From: Clostridiales bacterium
GTDB taxonomy: Bacteria; Bacillota; Clostridia; Christensenellales; UBA1242
Direction: 5' to 3'
Length of the DNA stretch: 64,000 bases
Assembly: GCA_918262735.1 (NCBI GenBank)
Contig: CAKJYJ010000003.1
Span: forward strand, 148,883-212,882
Positions 1-9,717 of the stretch are shown here, piece after piece (the stretch's first letter is position 1; every line of letters starts with the position of its first letter). The translations under genes and the position numbers were made by a program. The notes under the pieces are model-generated. The model saw nothing but the letters and a program-made list of their open reading frames with translations, made no database searches and had not been told where the DNA came from.

Positions 1-2163
1 TCAGATAGTGATTTTGTTTGGAATACAGAACTCACAAGGGTATCAAACTTAATTGATGATTTAAATGATATTCAAATTGACGGTGAAAACCTTGTTAAAT
101 ATCTAATGAATGGTGGAGACTATGATGAGGTTCTTGATAGTTTAACAGATGAAAATGTTGATAAAGTTAAACCAATGTTTGAAATTGAAATTATCAAACC
201 AATCGCTGTTCAGGTTATTAATGCAATCAACGGCACGGTTAAAACCTTTGTTGGAGATGAAATAGGTGCCGGAATTGAAGATGTTGACAATAATGCAGAT
301 ATAAAAATACAAGCACAATCAATTGTAAATATGATTAAAAATGCAATTAAGATTGACTTTGATTCAATATCATTAGACACATTGGATGCTGATAAAGAAA
401 ACTTTAATGCACTATTAGATTCAATTAAAGAAAATGCAGTTGCAGAAGGCGTATTTGAACAAACATACAATGCATTGTTAATTAAAATAACCAACATGAT
501 TAATGAAAACATCAAAACTGTTGTTGGTGCAGAAAAAGCAGGTAATAGAATTGTTATTATTAATGAATACACAGAAATCATTGATGATGAAGAAAATATA
601 AGGGCTATTTTGAACAAGGCAATTGATACTTATGGTTCTTTTGATAATTTAGATATAAAAACATTGAATGTTGATGATTTGTTTGATTTTGTAGCATTAT
701 TCGATGTTGAAACAACAGTTGAAGGAATGCTATCTAACACACATAACGCTTTACTTGTATACTGTGTGAACACAATAAACAAAAAAGTATATGATGGTGT
801 TGGTGCAAGCCTATATGGAACATTGATTGAATTTACTGGAAATGATGATATTGGTGCATATAGAGCAAGCATAAAAGATGTTATTTCATCAGCGCACACA
901 ATTTATTCAACGCTTGATGATTCTCAAGGAATTCAAGACCTTAGCGCAAGCAATGTTGATTTGTTATTAACTGCATTATCTGCAAATGTAACAACTGGAA
1001 GTGTTAATGTGTTTAATAGGTCATATAATGCAGTACTATTAAAAGCAACAAATGTTATTAATGGTAAAGTAAAAGATGTTGTTGGTGCAAGCACAGTTGG
1101 AAAGAATATTGTTGAATATTCTTCGTATGTTGATGTAACGGCAGATGCTCAAGTAATAAGAAATGTTATAACTCAGGCACTAGACAACGCGGAAACGTTC
1201 TCCAACCTAGATATAAAAACGCTTAATGTTCAATCGTTATTCAACTTTATTGATGCGTTCAACCAAACAACAACAAATCATATATTTGATGAAACACATA
1301 ATGCATTATTAATCTATTGCGTAAACACTGTAAACTCAAGAATTTATGAAAGTGTTGGTTCAACCTTATATGGAACACTAACATCTTATAATGGTGATGA
1401 TAATGTTAGGGCATACAGCAATAACATAAAGAACGTTATATCAACTGCAAGCACAATATATTCATCACTTGGAACCGGTGAAGACATTCAAGATTTAAGT
1501 GCAAGCAATTTAGACCTACTTCTTGGTGCTCTTTCAGCAAATGTTAAAACAACAAGTAATGTATATGTATTTAACAGATCATACAATGCAATATTGTTGA
1601 AATCGGTAAACACAATCAATGAAAAAGTAAAAGATATGGTTGGTTCAACTAAAGCAGGAAAGAATATAACATTATTTACATCATACACAGATATTTCTAG
1701 TGATGGTCAAGCAATTAGAAATTTAATATCAGATGTATTTGATTCTGCGGACTCATTTAACAATATTGATATGAAAACACTTAATACTAATGAACTATTT
1801 GCATTTATAGATGTTTTTGGAAATAACACAACAATTGCAAATGCAAAATTTGATGCAACATACAATGCACTTTTAGTATATTGTGTTAATAATGTAAATG
1901 AGCAAATTAAAAATAGTGTTGGGGCAACGTATTATCCAGATTACCAAGAGTATACCGGTGATGAAAATATGAGAACACTTCGTAACAATATCAAAAATAT
2001 TGTTGATAGTGCACATGACGCTTATTCAGCTTTGGCTGATGGACAAAATTTTGAAGATTTAGACCAATCAACACTAAATTCACTATATACAAGTTTGGAT
2101 AGTACAACATACACAAGTGCATCAAAAACAGCTATTCAAAATTATGTTGCAAGCAGAGTATAA
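1..2163 (+). CDS. Tandem-repeat protein, 5' end outside the window
   Basis: The reading frame is open from base 1, so the gene begins upstream; the first in-frame ATG at 106 is probably not the start. About 720 residues are visible. They are built of units of about 93 residues (about 280 bp), each with a core like YNALL-x-K/Y-xxN-xIN-xxVK-xxVGA. Cores lie near bases 466, 742, 1023, 1300, 1581 and 1861, with a weaker one near 200. Two unit types alternate (NALLxK...VGKN and NALLxYCVN...LYGT), giving a dimer period of about 186 residues. The product is rich in Asp and Asn; no membrane segment or known catalytic motif is visible. It ends two bases before rsmH. I do not recognise the family; a surface or structural role is a guess, since any signal peptide is out of view. 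Confidence 0.8.
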   Translation, partial: SDSDFVWNTELTRVSNLIDDLNDIQIDGENLVKYLMNGGDYDEVLDSLTDENVDKVKPMFEIEIIKPIAVQVINAINGTVKTFVGDEIGAGIEDVDNNADIKIQAQSIVNMIKNAIKIDFDSISLDTLDADKENFNALLDSIKENAVAEGVFEQTYNALLIKITNMINENIKTVVGAEKAGNRIVIINEYTEIIDDEENIRAILNKAIDTYGSFDNLDIKTLNVDDLFDFVALFDVETTVEGMLSNTHNALLVYCVNTINKKVYDGVGASLYGTLIEFTGNDDIGAYRASIKDVISSAHTIYSTLDDSQGIQDLSASNVDLLLTALSANVTTGSVNVFNRSYNAVLLKATNVINGKVKDVVGASTVGKNIVEYSSYVDVTADAQVIRNVITQALDNAETFSNLDIKTLNVQSLFNFIDAFNQTTTNHIFDETHNALLIYCVNTVNSRIYESVGSTLYGTLTSYNGDDNVRAYSNNIKNVISTASTIYSSLGTGEDIQDLSASNLDLLLGALSANVKTTSNVYVFNRSYNAILLKSVNTINEKVKDMVGSTKAGKNITLFTSYTDISSDGQAIRNLISDVFDSADSFNNIDMKTLNTNELFAFIDVFGNNTTIANAKFDATYNALLVYCVNNVNEQIKNSVGATYYPDYQEYTGDENMRTLRNNIKNIVDSAHDAYSALADGQNFEDLDQSTLNSLYTSLDSTTYTSASKTAIQNYVASRV

Positions 2164-2165
2164 TA

Positions 2166-3107
2166 ATGGAAATAAAGTTTGATCATAAACCAGTTATGTT
2201 AAATGAAGTACTATCGGGGTTAAAAATAAACCCCGATGGTATTTACATAGACTGCACTCTTGGCGGTGGTGGACACAGTGAAAAAATACTTGAAAAACTA
2301 TCTCCAAAAGGTATGCTTATCGGTTTAGATAAAGACCAAGATGCGCTTGATTACACAACAAATAGACTTGGTAAAAAATATCCAAATTTGAAAACATTTC
2401 ATACCGATTTTAATGATGTTTATGAAGTGTTTGATTATCTGCAGATAAACAAAGTTGATGGAGTTTTAATTGACCTTGGAGTAAGCTCATATCAAATTGA
2501 CACTCCAGAGAGGGGTTTTAGTTTTAGATTTGATGGTCCACTTGATATGCGAATGGATAAAAGCCAAAAACTAACAGCAAAAGAAGTTGTTAACACATAC
2601 GCATATGAGCAATTGATAAAAATATTCTATGAGTATGGTGAAGAAGAGTTTTCAAAACCAATTGCCAAAAATATTATAAAGGCAAGAGAAATTAAGCCAA
2701 TTGAAACAACATTTGAACTTTCAAAAATAATTGAAGAATCAATGCCTAAAAGTGTTATATATAAGCGTGGCGGTGCAGATAAAAAAGTTTTCCAGGCAAT
2801 TAGAATAGAAGTTAATAATGAGTTAGATAGATTGTTTGACACAATTGTATATTTAGGAAAATCATTAAAGAGTGGTGGAAGAATGGCTGTTTTAACCTTT
2901 CATTCACTGGAAGATAGAATTGTTAAAAATGCATTTAAGGAGCTAACAACAGATTGCATTTGTCCACCCAAAACGCCAATTTGTATTTGTCATCACAAAA
3001 AACAAGGTATTTTGATAAATAAAAAACCAATAACAGCAACAGATGAAGAATTGACAAATAATTCTCGATCATCTTGTGCAAAACTTAGAATTTTTGAAAA
3101 GATTTAA
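2166..3107 (+). CDS. rsmH: 16S rRNA (cytosine1402-N4)-methyltransferase RsmH
   Basis: RsmH (MraW) uses S-adenosylmethionine to methylate N4 of C1402 in the 16S rRNA decoding centre. The 313-residue length is normal. The N-terminus (HKPVMLNEVL) and the SAM-binding motif CTLGGGGHS near residues 30-38 are characteristic, as are DLGVSS, GFSFRFDGPLDMRM, and the late FHSLEDRIVK motif. It is the first recognisable gene of a division/cell-wall cluster fragment, followed by an FtsL-position gene and ftsI. The start ATG lies two bases after the stop of the upstream repeat gene and has only a weak ribosome site, so translation may be coupled. A strong hairpin sits in the early coding region at 2213-2237. 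Confidence 0.95.
   Translation: MEIKFDHKPVMLNEVLSGLKINPDGIYIDCTLGGGGHSEKILEKLSPKGMLIGLDKDQDALDYTTNRLGKKYPNLKTFHTDFNDVYEVFDYLQINKVDGVLIDLGVSSYQIDTPERGFSFRFDGPLDMRMDKSQKLTAKEVVNTYAYEQLIKIFYEYGEEEFSKPIAKNIIKAREIKPIETTFELSKIIEESMPKSVIYKRGGADKKVFQAIRIEVNNELDRLFDTIVYLGKSLKSGGRMAVLTFHSLEDRIVKNAFKELTTDCICPPKTPICICHHKKQGILINKKPITATDEELTNNSRSSCAKLRIFEKI
2213..2237 (+). other. Strong hairpin inside the start of rsmH
   Basis: ATCGGGGTT and AACCCCGAT form a perfect 9-bp stem with a 7-base loop, about 50 bases into the rsmH coding region. There is no T-tract, so it is not a terminator. It could slow ribosomes or protect mRNA ends, or be a coincidence of the encoded GLKINPDG. Confidence 0.5.
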
Positions 3108-3122
3108 CAAAGGAGGAAAAGT

Positions 3123-3890
3123 ATGTTTGAAGATAGGTCAAATAGTGGAAAGTATGATTTTAAGAAATACGATAAAATGGCTAGAACACAAGTTTTAACG
3201 GAAGAAAAAAAATCAGTTGAAAATGAGTCTCCAGCCCATAAAACACTTTTTAATTACACACCCGAGCAAGAGAAAGAAATCAAACAAGAGAATGTGTTAA
3301 AACATATTAAAACACAAGAAAGCTTAGATAATTTACCAAGTTCAAAATACTTAAAATCCTTTGAAAATCAAATTGCAACAATTGAGGATGTTGAAGAAAA
3401 AACACAAGAGCCAGAAAAAGAAACAGAACCAGAACAAAAATTGGACGTTGAAACACTTATTGACACAAGCGTGGCAACCAACACCAATGAAAATGTTGTG
3501 AGAAATGAAATTGAAAAACTAACACCAAAACCAAAGAAAAACTATTCTTTTAGAATAAAATTGCTTGCTGGTGTATATTGTATAGTAGTTGCACTTTTTG
3601 GTGGGTGGGTTATTGGAAATTCAATTGATTTAGCACAAACAAATGCAAACATATATGAAACAGTAACAACTTCTGAAGAAATTAATCAAAGCATAATTGA
3701 AATAGTATCAAATATCAACAATCTTAACAATGCTTCAAGTAATCCAGAAGATGACACGATTTTAAAAAGAATAGTAACGGAGGAAATAACTATTATTCCA
3801 GAGGAAGTTATACCACCAACCGAGTATAAATCCCAATCAAATTGGTTTGATGTTTTGTGTAACTGGTTATTTAGTTTATTTGGGGGATAA
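3123..3890 (+). CDS. Single-pass membrane protein in the FtsL position
   Basis: This 255-residue protein has a charged, Glu/Lys-rich N-terminal part of about 140 residues. One hydrophobic segment follows (about residues 145-167, starting RIKLLAGVYCIVVALFGGW), then an outer part of about 90 residues. It sits between rsmH and ftsI, where Bacillota normally carry ftsL, whose product joins FtsB/DivIC and activates septal synthesis. The outer part has isoleucine/asparagine-rich stretches that could form a short helix, but no clear leucine zipper. The N-terminal cytoplasmic part is much longer than in usual FtsL. It has a good ribosome site (AGGAGG) and lies 15 bases after rsmH. An FtsL role is inferred from position and topology only. 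Confidence 0.7.
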   Translation: MFEDRSNSGKYDFKKYDKMARTQVLTEEKKSVENESPAHKTLFNYTPEQEKEIKQENVLKHIKTQESLDNLPSSKYLKSFENQIATIEDVEEKTQEPEKETEPEQKLDVETLIDTSVATNTNENVVRNEIEKLTPKPKKNYSFRIKLLAGVYCIVVALFGGWVIGNSIDLAQTNANIYETVTTSEEINQSIIEIVSNINNLNNASSNPEDDTILKRIVTEEITIIPEEVIPPTEYKSQSNWFDVLCNWLFSLFGG

Positions 3891-3898
3891 TAATTATA

Positions 3899-5773
3899 AT
3901 GAAACAAGAATATACTTTATATTCTTTACGAAAGAGGATATTAGCATTAATTTGCATAATATCCTTTATTTTTTTATCTTTGATTGGTAGGCTTTTTTAT
4001 ATTCAAGTATTAAAATCCGGTGAACTTCAAATAAAGGCAGAAAGCCAGTGGACGAGAGATTTACCCATTTCGGCCGAAAGGGGAAAAATATATGACACAA
4101 ATGGGGCAACATTGGCTGTTTCGTACACAACCTATAATGTTTACACAAGATATAGAGAAATAAAAGATATTAACCAAGTTGCATTGTTTTTATCAAAAAA
4201 ACTAAATTTATCTTTCAATAGAGTGTTTGAAAAAATATCGGCATCTGGCGTCAGTGAAGTGCTTATAAAACAACAAGTAGTTCAAGAAACTGCTGAAGAA
4301 ATTATTTCAAATGATATATCTGGTATTTTTTTATCAGAAAATGCAAAAAGATATTACCCATATGGAGATTTACTCTCACAGGTTATTGGGTTTACATCAA
4401 TAGACAACTTAGGTCAATCTGGCCTTGAGGCGTATTTTAATGAAACATTAACTGGTGAAAACGGTTATTATATGCTTCAGAGTGATTTGCAGGGAAAAGA
4501 AATAGACAACACTCTTAGGACATATATAAAATCAACACCTGGTAATGATATAAACATATCGATAGATGTGAACATGCAATTAATATTAGAGCAAACATTA
4601 AATAAGGCTTATGAAGAACAAAAGGCAAAAGGTGTTACTGGAATAATTATGAATGCAAAAACTGGCGAGATAATTGCTATGAGTAATAAGCCAAGTTTTG
4701 ATCTCAACAATATTCCAAGAGATGACGTTTTGCACCTTATGGAAATGGTTAAAAATAAATGCATTACAGATGTATATGAGCCGGGTTCAACATTCAAAAT
4801 TTTAACAATGGCGGCTGCTTTAGAACTTGGTGTTGCTCGCGATAATGATAGGTTTTATTGTGGTGGTAGCATGACAGTTGATGGTCAAAGAATAAAATGT
4901 TGGCGGTCGATTGGTCACGGCTCTCAAACATTAAGCGAGGGTTTTGCAAACTCATGCAACTGTGTTTTTATGACTCTTGCACAGAGAATGGGCGTTAATA
5001 ATTTTTATAATTACTTAAAAAAGTTTGGAATTGGTGAAAAAACTGGAATAGAGATTTCTGGCGAGAGTGCAGGAATTATGCTCCCACAAAAAATTGTTAA
5101 AACTGTTGACCTTGCAAGAATTGGTTTTGGACAGACAATTGCGGTTACACCAATTCAGTTGTTGAAAGCAATATCTAGTATTATTAATGGTGGAAATAAA
5201 ATTATTCCAACCATTCTAAAACAAACGAAGATTAGTGGGAAAAGAGTTGTTAGTTCTAATACCTCTAAACTATTAACAGAAATGATGAAACTTGTTGTTA
5301 ATAAAACAGCAAAGTATTCGTTTGTTCCTGGTTATGATGTTGGTGGAAAAACAGGAACAGCACAAAAATATGAAAATGGTCAAATAGCCAGGGGGAAGTA
5401 TATATCTAGCTTTGTTGGTATTTATCCAGCCAGTAATCCACAATATGTTTTACTAATTTGTGTTGATGAACCTGGTGCAGGGGCTTATTACGGAAGTGTT
5501 GTTGCAGCACCATATGGCAAAGAGATATTTAGTTCAATGTTCGCATACCTTGGAATTAAGCCAATTAATTTAGAACAAGATGAGCAAAGAATTGAAAGGA
5601 ATATACAAATGCCAGACCTTATTGGAAAAAGCTTAACAGAAGCATTGCAAACACTAACAAAACTAGGATTAACATATGAAATTGATGGTGATGGTGGTAT
5701 GGTTGTTTCTCAGCTTCCACCAGCAGGAACAATGTTGTTCAAAGATGCAAATGTTATTTTAATAACAGATTAA
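3899..5773 (+). CDS. ftsI: Class B penicillin-binding protein (FtsI/PBP2B/SpoVD type)
   Basis: This is a septal peptidoglycan transpeptidase. The 624-residue protein has one N-terminal membrane anchor, a dimerisation region (RGKIYDTNGATLA), and the transpeptidase domain with all three motifs: STFK near residue 297, SCN in ANSCN, and KTGT near residue 483. One PASTA domain closes the protein (MPDLIGKSLTEAL to the end). The single C-terminal PASTA is typical of clostridial FtsI and SpoVD; the sequence does not separate vegetative from spore-specific use. It is the last gene of the cluster fragment: no murE, mraY or murD follows, and a strong terminator separates it from convergent glyQS. Confidence 0.9.
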   Translation: MKQEYTLYSLRKRILALICIISFIFLSLIGRLFYIQVLKSGELQIKAESQWTRDLPISAERGKIYDTNGATLAVSYTTYNVYTRYREIKDINQVALFLSKKLNLSFNRVFEKISASGVSEVLIKQQVVQETAEEIISNDISGIFLSENAKRYYPYGDLLSQVIGFTSIDNLGQSGLEAYFNETLTGENGYYMLQSDLQGKEIDNTLRTYIKSTPGNDINISIDVNMQLILEQTLNKAYEEQKAKGVTGIIMNAKTGEIIAMSNKPSFDLNNIPRDDVLHLMEMVKNKCITDVYEPGSTFKILTMAAALELGVARDNDRFYCGGSMTVDGQRIKCWRSIGHGSQTLSEGFANSCNCVFMTLAQRMGVNNFYNYLKKFGIGEKTGIEISGESAGIMLPQKIVKTVDLARIGFGQTIAVTPIQLLKAISSIINGGNKIIPTILKQTKISGKRVVSSNTSKLLTEMMKLVVNKTAKYSFVPGYDVGGKTGTAQKYENGQIARGKYISSFVGIYPASNPQYVLLICVDEPGAGAYYGSVVAAPYGKEIFSSMFAYLGIKPINLEQDEQRIERNIQMPDLIGKSLTEALQTLTKLGLTYEIDGDGGMVVSQLPPAGTMLFKDANVILITD

Positions 5774-5783
5774 AATAATAAAA

Positions 5784-5815
5784 AAAATACAGGATATTTT
5801 TGTATCCTGTATTTT
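5784..5815. terminator. Bidirectional terminator between ftsI and glyQS
   Basis: AAAATACAGGATA pairs perfectly with TATCCTGTATTTT around a 6-base loop, giving A- and T-tracts on both sides. It serves both converging genes. Confidence 0.9.
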
Positions 5816-5823
5816 AATTACAA

Positions 5824-7218
5824 TTAAAACTCAATTTGTTTTTTAATGAAGTCAACTACCTCATTAACTTTTAGTGTTATTTGCTCCATAGTATCACGAT
5901 TTCTTAGTGTAACAGTGTTATTATTAAGAGTTTCATCATCAACTGTAACGCAATAAGGAGTTCCAACTTCATCTTGTCTTCTATACCTTTTTCCAATTGA
6001 ACCAGCTTCATCATACGCAGTGCAGAAGTTTTTGCAAAGATGTGCATAGATTTCTTGTGCTTTTTCTGAATGAAGCTTTTTATTTAGTGGAAAAACTGCA
6101 ACCTTATATGGTGCAAGTGCAGGGTGAAGTTTAAGAACAATTCTTGTTTCCCCATCTTCTAGTGTTTCCTCATTGTATGCATCTGCCATAAATGCCAAGA
6201 ACAATCTGTTTAATCCAACCGCTGGTTCAACACAGTAAGGAACGTATTTTTCATTTGTGATTGGGTCTGTGTATTCCATGCTAAGACCAGAGGCTTCCAT
6301 ATGTTTCTTTAGGTCGTAGTCCGTTCTATCTGCAAGTCCCCAAAGTTCGCCCCAGCCAAAAGGGAATAGGTATTCAAAATCAGTTGTTGCATTTGAATAG
6401 AAAGTTAATTCTTCTTTGCTGTGGTCTCTAAGTCTTAAGTTTTCGTCTTTCATTCCAAGACTTAAAAGCCAATTATGCATAAAATTACGCCAATATGCGA
6501 ACCATTCAAGGTCTGTTCCTGGTTTGCAGAAGAATTCAAGTTCCATTTGTTCAAACTCTCTTGTTCTAAAAATAAAGTTACCAGGAGTAATTTCATTTCT
6601 AAATGACTTTCCATATTGACCAATACCAAATGGGACACGTTTTCTCATTGTTCTAACAATATTCCTAAAGTTAACAAACATACCTTGTGCGGTTTCTGGT
6701 CTTAAATATATAGTTGAAGAACTTTCTTCAGTTACACCCTGGAAAGTTTTGAACATAATGTTAAAATCCCTAATTCCAGAAAAATTACTATTTCCACAAA
6801 CTGGGCATACAACGTTATGAGTTTTGATAAACTCTTCAAGTTCTGCATCTTTTTTTCCATTAACATCAAAATCACAATCGGTATGCTTTTTTAGGTATGC
6901 TTCAATTAAATGATCGGCTCTGTGTCTTGATTTACATGATTTGCAATCCATTAGTGGGTCGGTTGCCATTTTTAGGTGTCCAGAAACTTCCCAAACTTTT
7001 GGATTCATTAAAATTGCACTTTCAATTGCTTCATTGTATGGGCACTCTTGAATAAATTTTTTCATCCAAGCCTCTTTAATATTGTTTTTGAACATTACTC
7101 CAAGTGGGCCATAATCCCAAGCATTTGCAAGACCACCATATATTTCGCTACCAGCAAAAACAAATCCGTTGTCTTTTGCATACGCAACTAATCTATCCAT
7201 TGTTAATTTATTTGCCAT
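5824..7218 (-). CDS. glyQS: Glycyl-tRNA synthetase, alpha2 type
   Basis: A class II aminoacyl-tRNA synthetase that charges tRNA-Gly. The 464-residue length and the sequences DYGPLGV, the two CxxC pairs (CKSC and CPVC, likely a zinc site), GMFVNFRN, and [19 protein letters not shown] identify the single-chain form found in many Bacillota and in eukaryotes. The C-terminal anticodon-binding domain is present. The start is placed at ATG 7218 because an AGGAGA site precedes it at normal distance; an upstream in-frame start at 7239 would lack one. It is transcribed alone from a promoter at 7292-7321. No T-box is visible in the leader of about 70 bases. Confidence 0.95.
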   Translation of the reverse strand: MANKLTMDRLVAYAKDNGFVFAGSEIYGGLANAWDYGPLGVMFKNNIKEAWMKKFIQECPYNEAIESAILMNPKVWEVSGHLKMATDPLMDCKSCKSRHRADHLIEAYLKKHTDCDFDVNGKKDAELEEFIKTHNVVCPVCGNSNFSGIRDFNIMFKTFQGVTEESSSTIYLRPETAQGMFVNFRNIVRTMRKRVPFGIGQYGKSFRNEITPGNFIFRTREFEQMELEFFCKPGTDLEWFAYWRNFMHNWLLSLGMKDENLRLRDHSKEELTFYSNATTDFEYLFPFGWGELWGLADRTDYDLKKHMEASGLSMEYTDPITNEKYVPYCVEPAVGLNRLFLAFMADAYNEETLEDGETRIVLKLHPALAPYKVAVFPLNKKLHSEKAQEIYAHLCKNFCTAYDEAGSIGKRYRRQDEVGTPYCVTVDDETLNNNTVTLRNRDTMEQITLKVNEVVDFIKKQIEF

Positions 7219-7291
7219 ATTTTCTCCTTGTTTACACAATATGAATCGTTATCTTATATCAATAAGTGATAATCATATTTTTGCTTTGAAG

Positions 7292-7321
7292 AGTATACTA
7301 TAAACGTAAATAGAAAGTCAA
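7292..7321 (-). promoter_or_regulatory. Vegetative promoter of glyQS
   Basis: On the minus strand TTGACT, an 18-base spacer and TATACT are seen. The expected leader is about 65-75 bases. Confidence 0.75.
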
Positions 7322-7400
7322 TTGTTTTGTGCGTTATTTGCATCAATATTAACACGTAATTATTCTTTATAAAAAAATGAACAAAATCGGTTGTATAGTA

Positions 7401-7429
7401 TTGATTTTTTTTTGTGAATGTGGTAAAAT
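7401..7429 (+). promoter_or_regulatory. Vegetative promoter of nfeD-floA
   Basis: TTGATT, a 17-base spacer and TAAAAT preceded by TGG (extended -10). The start of transcription would be about 15 bases before the nfeD start codon, just ahead of the GGGGGAG ribosome site. Confidence 0.8.
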
Positions 7430-7450
7430 TGTCACAACAAGGGGGAGAAG

Positions 7451-7990
7451 ATGTTATTATTTAATATTTTTACGGAAATTTCTAAACTATTCACAGATAT
7501 GCATTGGCTTGTTTTAGTACTATTAAGTTCAGGCATAATTTTGTGTATTATTGAGGCAGTAATTGCTGGGTTTGGTGTTTTTGGCATTGCTGGTATTCTA
7601 TGTGAAATTGGTGGTGTTGTGGCACATGCAGTTATTTCTGGTTCGGCTGTTCAAGTATTATTCTTACTTTTAGTATTAATATTCATAACAGTTTTGTTGT
7701 TCTTGCTTTTTGTTCGTTCAGCAAAGTACGGGCTTTTGTCTAAGAGTGCTTTGGTTGAAAATAAAACAGCAATACCTGTTGATTACACGGAAAAGGCAAA
7801 CAAAGAATTGAACGGTTTACTTGGAAAAGAAGGCTTAACACTAACAGAATGTAAGCCTGTTGGTAAAATTAGAATTGGCCAAGATACATATGAGGCACAA
7901 TCTAGAAGCAGTGTTATTAAAAAGGGCGAAGTTATAAGCGTTGTTGCAATTGAAGATGCCCGTTTAATCATTGATAAAATAATGTATTAA
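7451..7990 (+). CDS. NfeD-like membrane protein, partner of FloA
   Basis: A 179-residue protein of the short, protease-less NfeD type: an N-terminal half with about four hydrophobic segments, then a C-terminal soluble domain of about 75 residues ending GEVISVVAIEDARLIIDKI. That domain fits the small OB-fold of NfeD proteins. NfeD genes typically stand directly beside flotillin-type genes, as in the Bacillus yqeZ-yqfA-yqfB order, and floA follows 13 bases downstream. A role in organising membrane microdomains with FloA is inferred from this pairing. A GGGGGAG ribosome site precedes ATG 7451. Confidence 0.8.
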   Translation: MLLFNIFTEISKLFTDMHWLVLVLLSSGIILCIIEAVIAGFGVFGIAGILCEIGGVVAHAVISGSAVQVLFLLLVLIFITVLLFLLFVRSAKYGLLSKSALVENKTAIPVDYTEKANKELNGLLGKEGLTLTECKPVGKIRIGQDTYEAQSRSSVIKKGEVISVVAIEDARLIIDKIMY

Positions 7991-8003
7991 TTAGGAGGAA
8001 AGT

Positions 8004-9035
8004 ATGTTAGATTTATTATTGGCAGTAACAACCACACAAATTATTATTTATGTTGCTATTGGCTTGCTTGCAATCTTACTTGTTGTAATTTTGGCTCTTG
8101 TTCCAATTAAAACTTGGTTTGTTGCACTTGTATCTGGTGCACACGTTTCAATGTCAAGGCTAATTGGTATGAAAATGAGGCGTATTCCTGTTGCAATCAT
8201 TGTTGATGCATACATAATGGCAAAAAAAGCTGGTATCAGCGTTGAGGTTGTTTCTCTTGAAACCCATCATTTAGCTGGTGGAGATGTTAGAAAGGTTATT
8301 AATGCTGTTATTGCAGCACACAGCGCAAAAATTGACCTTTCACTTGAAGATGCAAAGGCAATTGACCTTGCTGGTCGTGATGTTGACCAAGCGGTTCGTC
8401 AATGTGTAACGCCAAAAGTTATCACAACCGATTTAATTTCAGCAGTTGCCAAAGATGGTGTTGAATTAAAAGTTAAAGTTAGAATAACGGTTCGTGCAAA
8501 CATTGCCAAGTTTGTTGGTGGTGCTGGAGACGAAACAATTTTAGCCCGTGTTGGTGAAGGTATTGTAACAACTGTTGGTTCTGCAGAAACACATGAAGAA
8601 GTTCTTGAAAATCCAGACTTCATTTCACAAAAAGTAATTGATAAAGGTTTGGATATTGGAACCAGTTACAAAATTTTATCAATTGATATTGCAGATATTG
8701 ATGTTGGTGAAAATATTGGTGCTGAACTTAAAAAACGTGACGCCGAAGCAAGAAAGGTAATTGCTCAGGCAGAAGCTGAAGAGCGTAGGGCAATGGCTGA
8801 AGCTCAAGAGCAAGAAATGAAGGCAAAAACCCAGCAGATGCAAGCGGTTTTAATCGCGGCTGAAGCAGAGGTTCCAAAAGCAATGGCAGATGCAATTAAA
8901 AATGGCAAACTTGGTGTTATGGATTACTATAAAATTCAAAACCTAAATGCCGACACTAGCATGCGAAAAGCAATTGCTGGTGATTCAAAGAATAATACAA
9001 ATAAAAAACCATCTTCAAATCCATTTGAAGACTAA
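8004..9035 (+). CDS. floA: Flotillin-like protein FloA
   Basis: A 343-residue scaffold protein of membrane microdomains. It begins with a hydrophobic hairpin (about residues 10-45), followed by an SPFH/PHB domain ([12 protein letters not shown] to [20 protein letters not shown]) and the alanine/glutamate-rich helix [20 protein letters not shown] typical of flotillins. Length and sequence fit the Bacillus FloA/YqfA family. It lies between nfeD and a YqfB-position gene in one operon with short gaps. A GGAGGA ribosome site precedes ATG 8004. Confidence 0.92.
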   Translation: MLDLLLAVTTTQIIIYVAIGLLAILLVVILALVPIKTWFVALVSGAHVSMSRLIGMKMRRIPVAIIVDAYIMAKKAGISVEVVSLETHHLAGGDVRKVINAVIAAHSAKIDLSLEDAKAIDLAGRDVDQAVRQCVTPKVITTDLISAVAKDGVELKVKVRITVRANIAKFVGGAGDETILARVGEGIVTTVGSAETHEEVLENPDFISQKVIDKGLDIGTSYKILSIDIADIDVGENIGAELKKRDAEARKVIAQAEAEERRAMAEAQEQEMKAKTQQMQAVLIAAEAEVPKAMADAIKNGKLGVMDYYKIQNLNADTSMRKAIAGDSKNNTNKKPSSNPFED

Positions 9036-9056
9036 TTATAAAAGGAGGGTAAATAT

Positions 9057-9560
9057 ATGTCTGTTCCAATAATAATTGCAATAGGCGTTGTTGCCTTCCT
9101 TATTATTTTGTTTGTTATTTATTTTGATAATATTAAAAAATTGTTTGCTAAAAAAGAAAAAAAAGTTGAAAAAATACCAGAGACACAAAAGGAAACCAAA
9201 CAACAATATTCATACGAAGATTTTAAGCCTAAAAAACCAGTTGAACCAGAAATGGACAGAGATACTTCTGTTTCGTCATTGTTTGAAGAGTATAATTCAT
9301 TACAAGATGATAACACAGAAGATTATATAGATGCCAACTCATCCAATTATAATAGTATTAATAACAACGATTATGTGAATGATTATAATAATAATTCAAA
9401 TAATTTTGATAAGTCAGAATTCGATGACTTATTTAAAAAGTTTAACGAGGGTGGAGGAGCATCAAAAGAAAAATCATTATCGGAACAAATTAGTGAGCTT
9501 CCACCAGAAATAAAAATATTATTAATTGATAATTTATTAAATAAAAAAGACGACGTTTAG
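9057..9560 (+). CDS. Single-pass membrane protein downstream of floA
   Basis: A 167-residue protein with one N-terminal hydrophobic segment (residues 3-22), a Lys-rich stretch, and a long acidic, Asn-rich, low-complexity middle (many NNN and DYN runs). A short conserved-looking end follows: LSEQISELPPEIKILLIDNLLNKKD. It occupies the third place after nfeD and floA, like yqfB in Bacillus, but I see no clear sequence evidence that it is a homologue. The low-complexity region suggests a flexible cytoplasmic linker. Function unknown. An AGGAGGG ribosome site is present. Confidence 0.75.
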   Translation: MSVPIIIAIGVVAFLIILFVIYFDNIKKLFAKKEKKVEKIPETQKETKQQYSYEDFKPKKPVEPEMDRDTSVSSLFEEYNSLQDDNTEDYIDANSSNYNSINNNDYVNDYNNNSNNFDKSEFDDLFKKFNEGGGASKEKSLSEQISELPPEIKILLIDNLLNKKDDV

Positions 9561-9671
9561 TATTAATACGTATTTATCTTAAATACTCTTTGGTTTGTTA
9601 ATCAATGAATATTTGAGATTTTTATTTGAATTATATTTGCTAATAATTAGCTAATAATTCTTTTATTTTTG

Positions 9672-9700
9672 TTGACTATTAATGGTTTTATATGTATAAT
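9672..9700 (+). promoter_or_regulatory. Vegetative promoter before the small membrane gene and secG
   Basis: TTGACT, a 17-base spacer and TATAAT, ending 17 bases before ATG 9718. The upstream gap from 9561 is AT-rich and holds no other clear feature. Confidence 0.85.
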
Positions 9701-9717
9701 AAAAAGAGTGAGGATTT

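Noticed and set aside
106-2163. CRISPR array or recent DNA duplication in the repeat region
   Set aside because: Repeat units are about 280 bp, diverged and continuous in one reading frame, so they are protein repeats.
7219-7291. T-box leader before glyQS
   Set aside because: No conserved T-box sequence and no terminator/antiterminator pair; the leader is too short.
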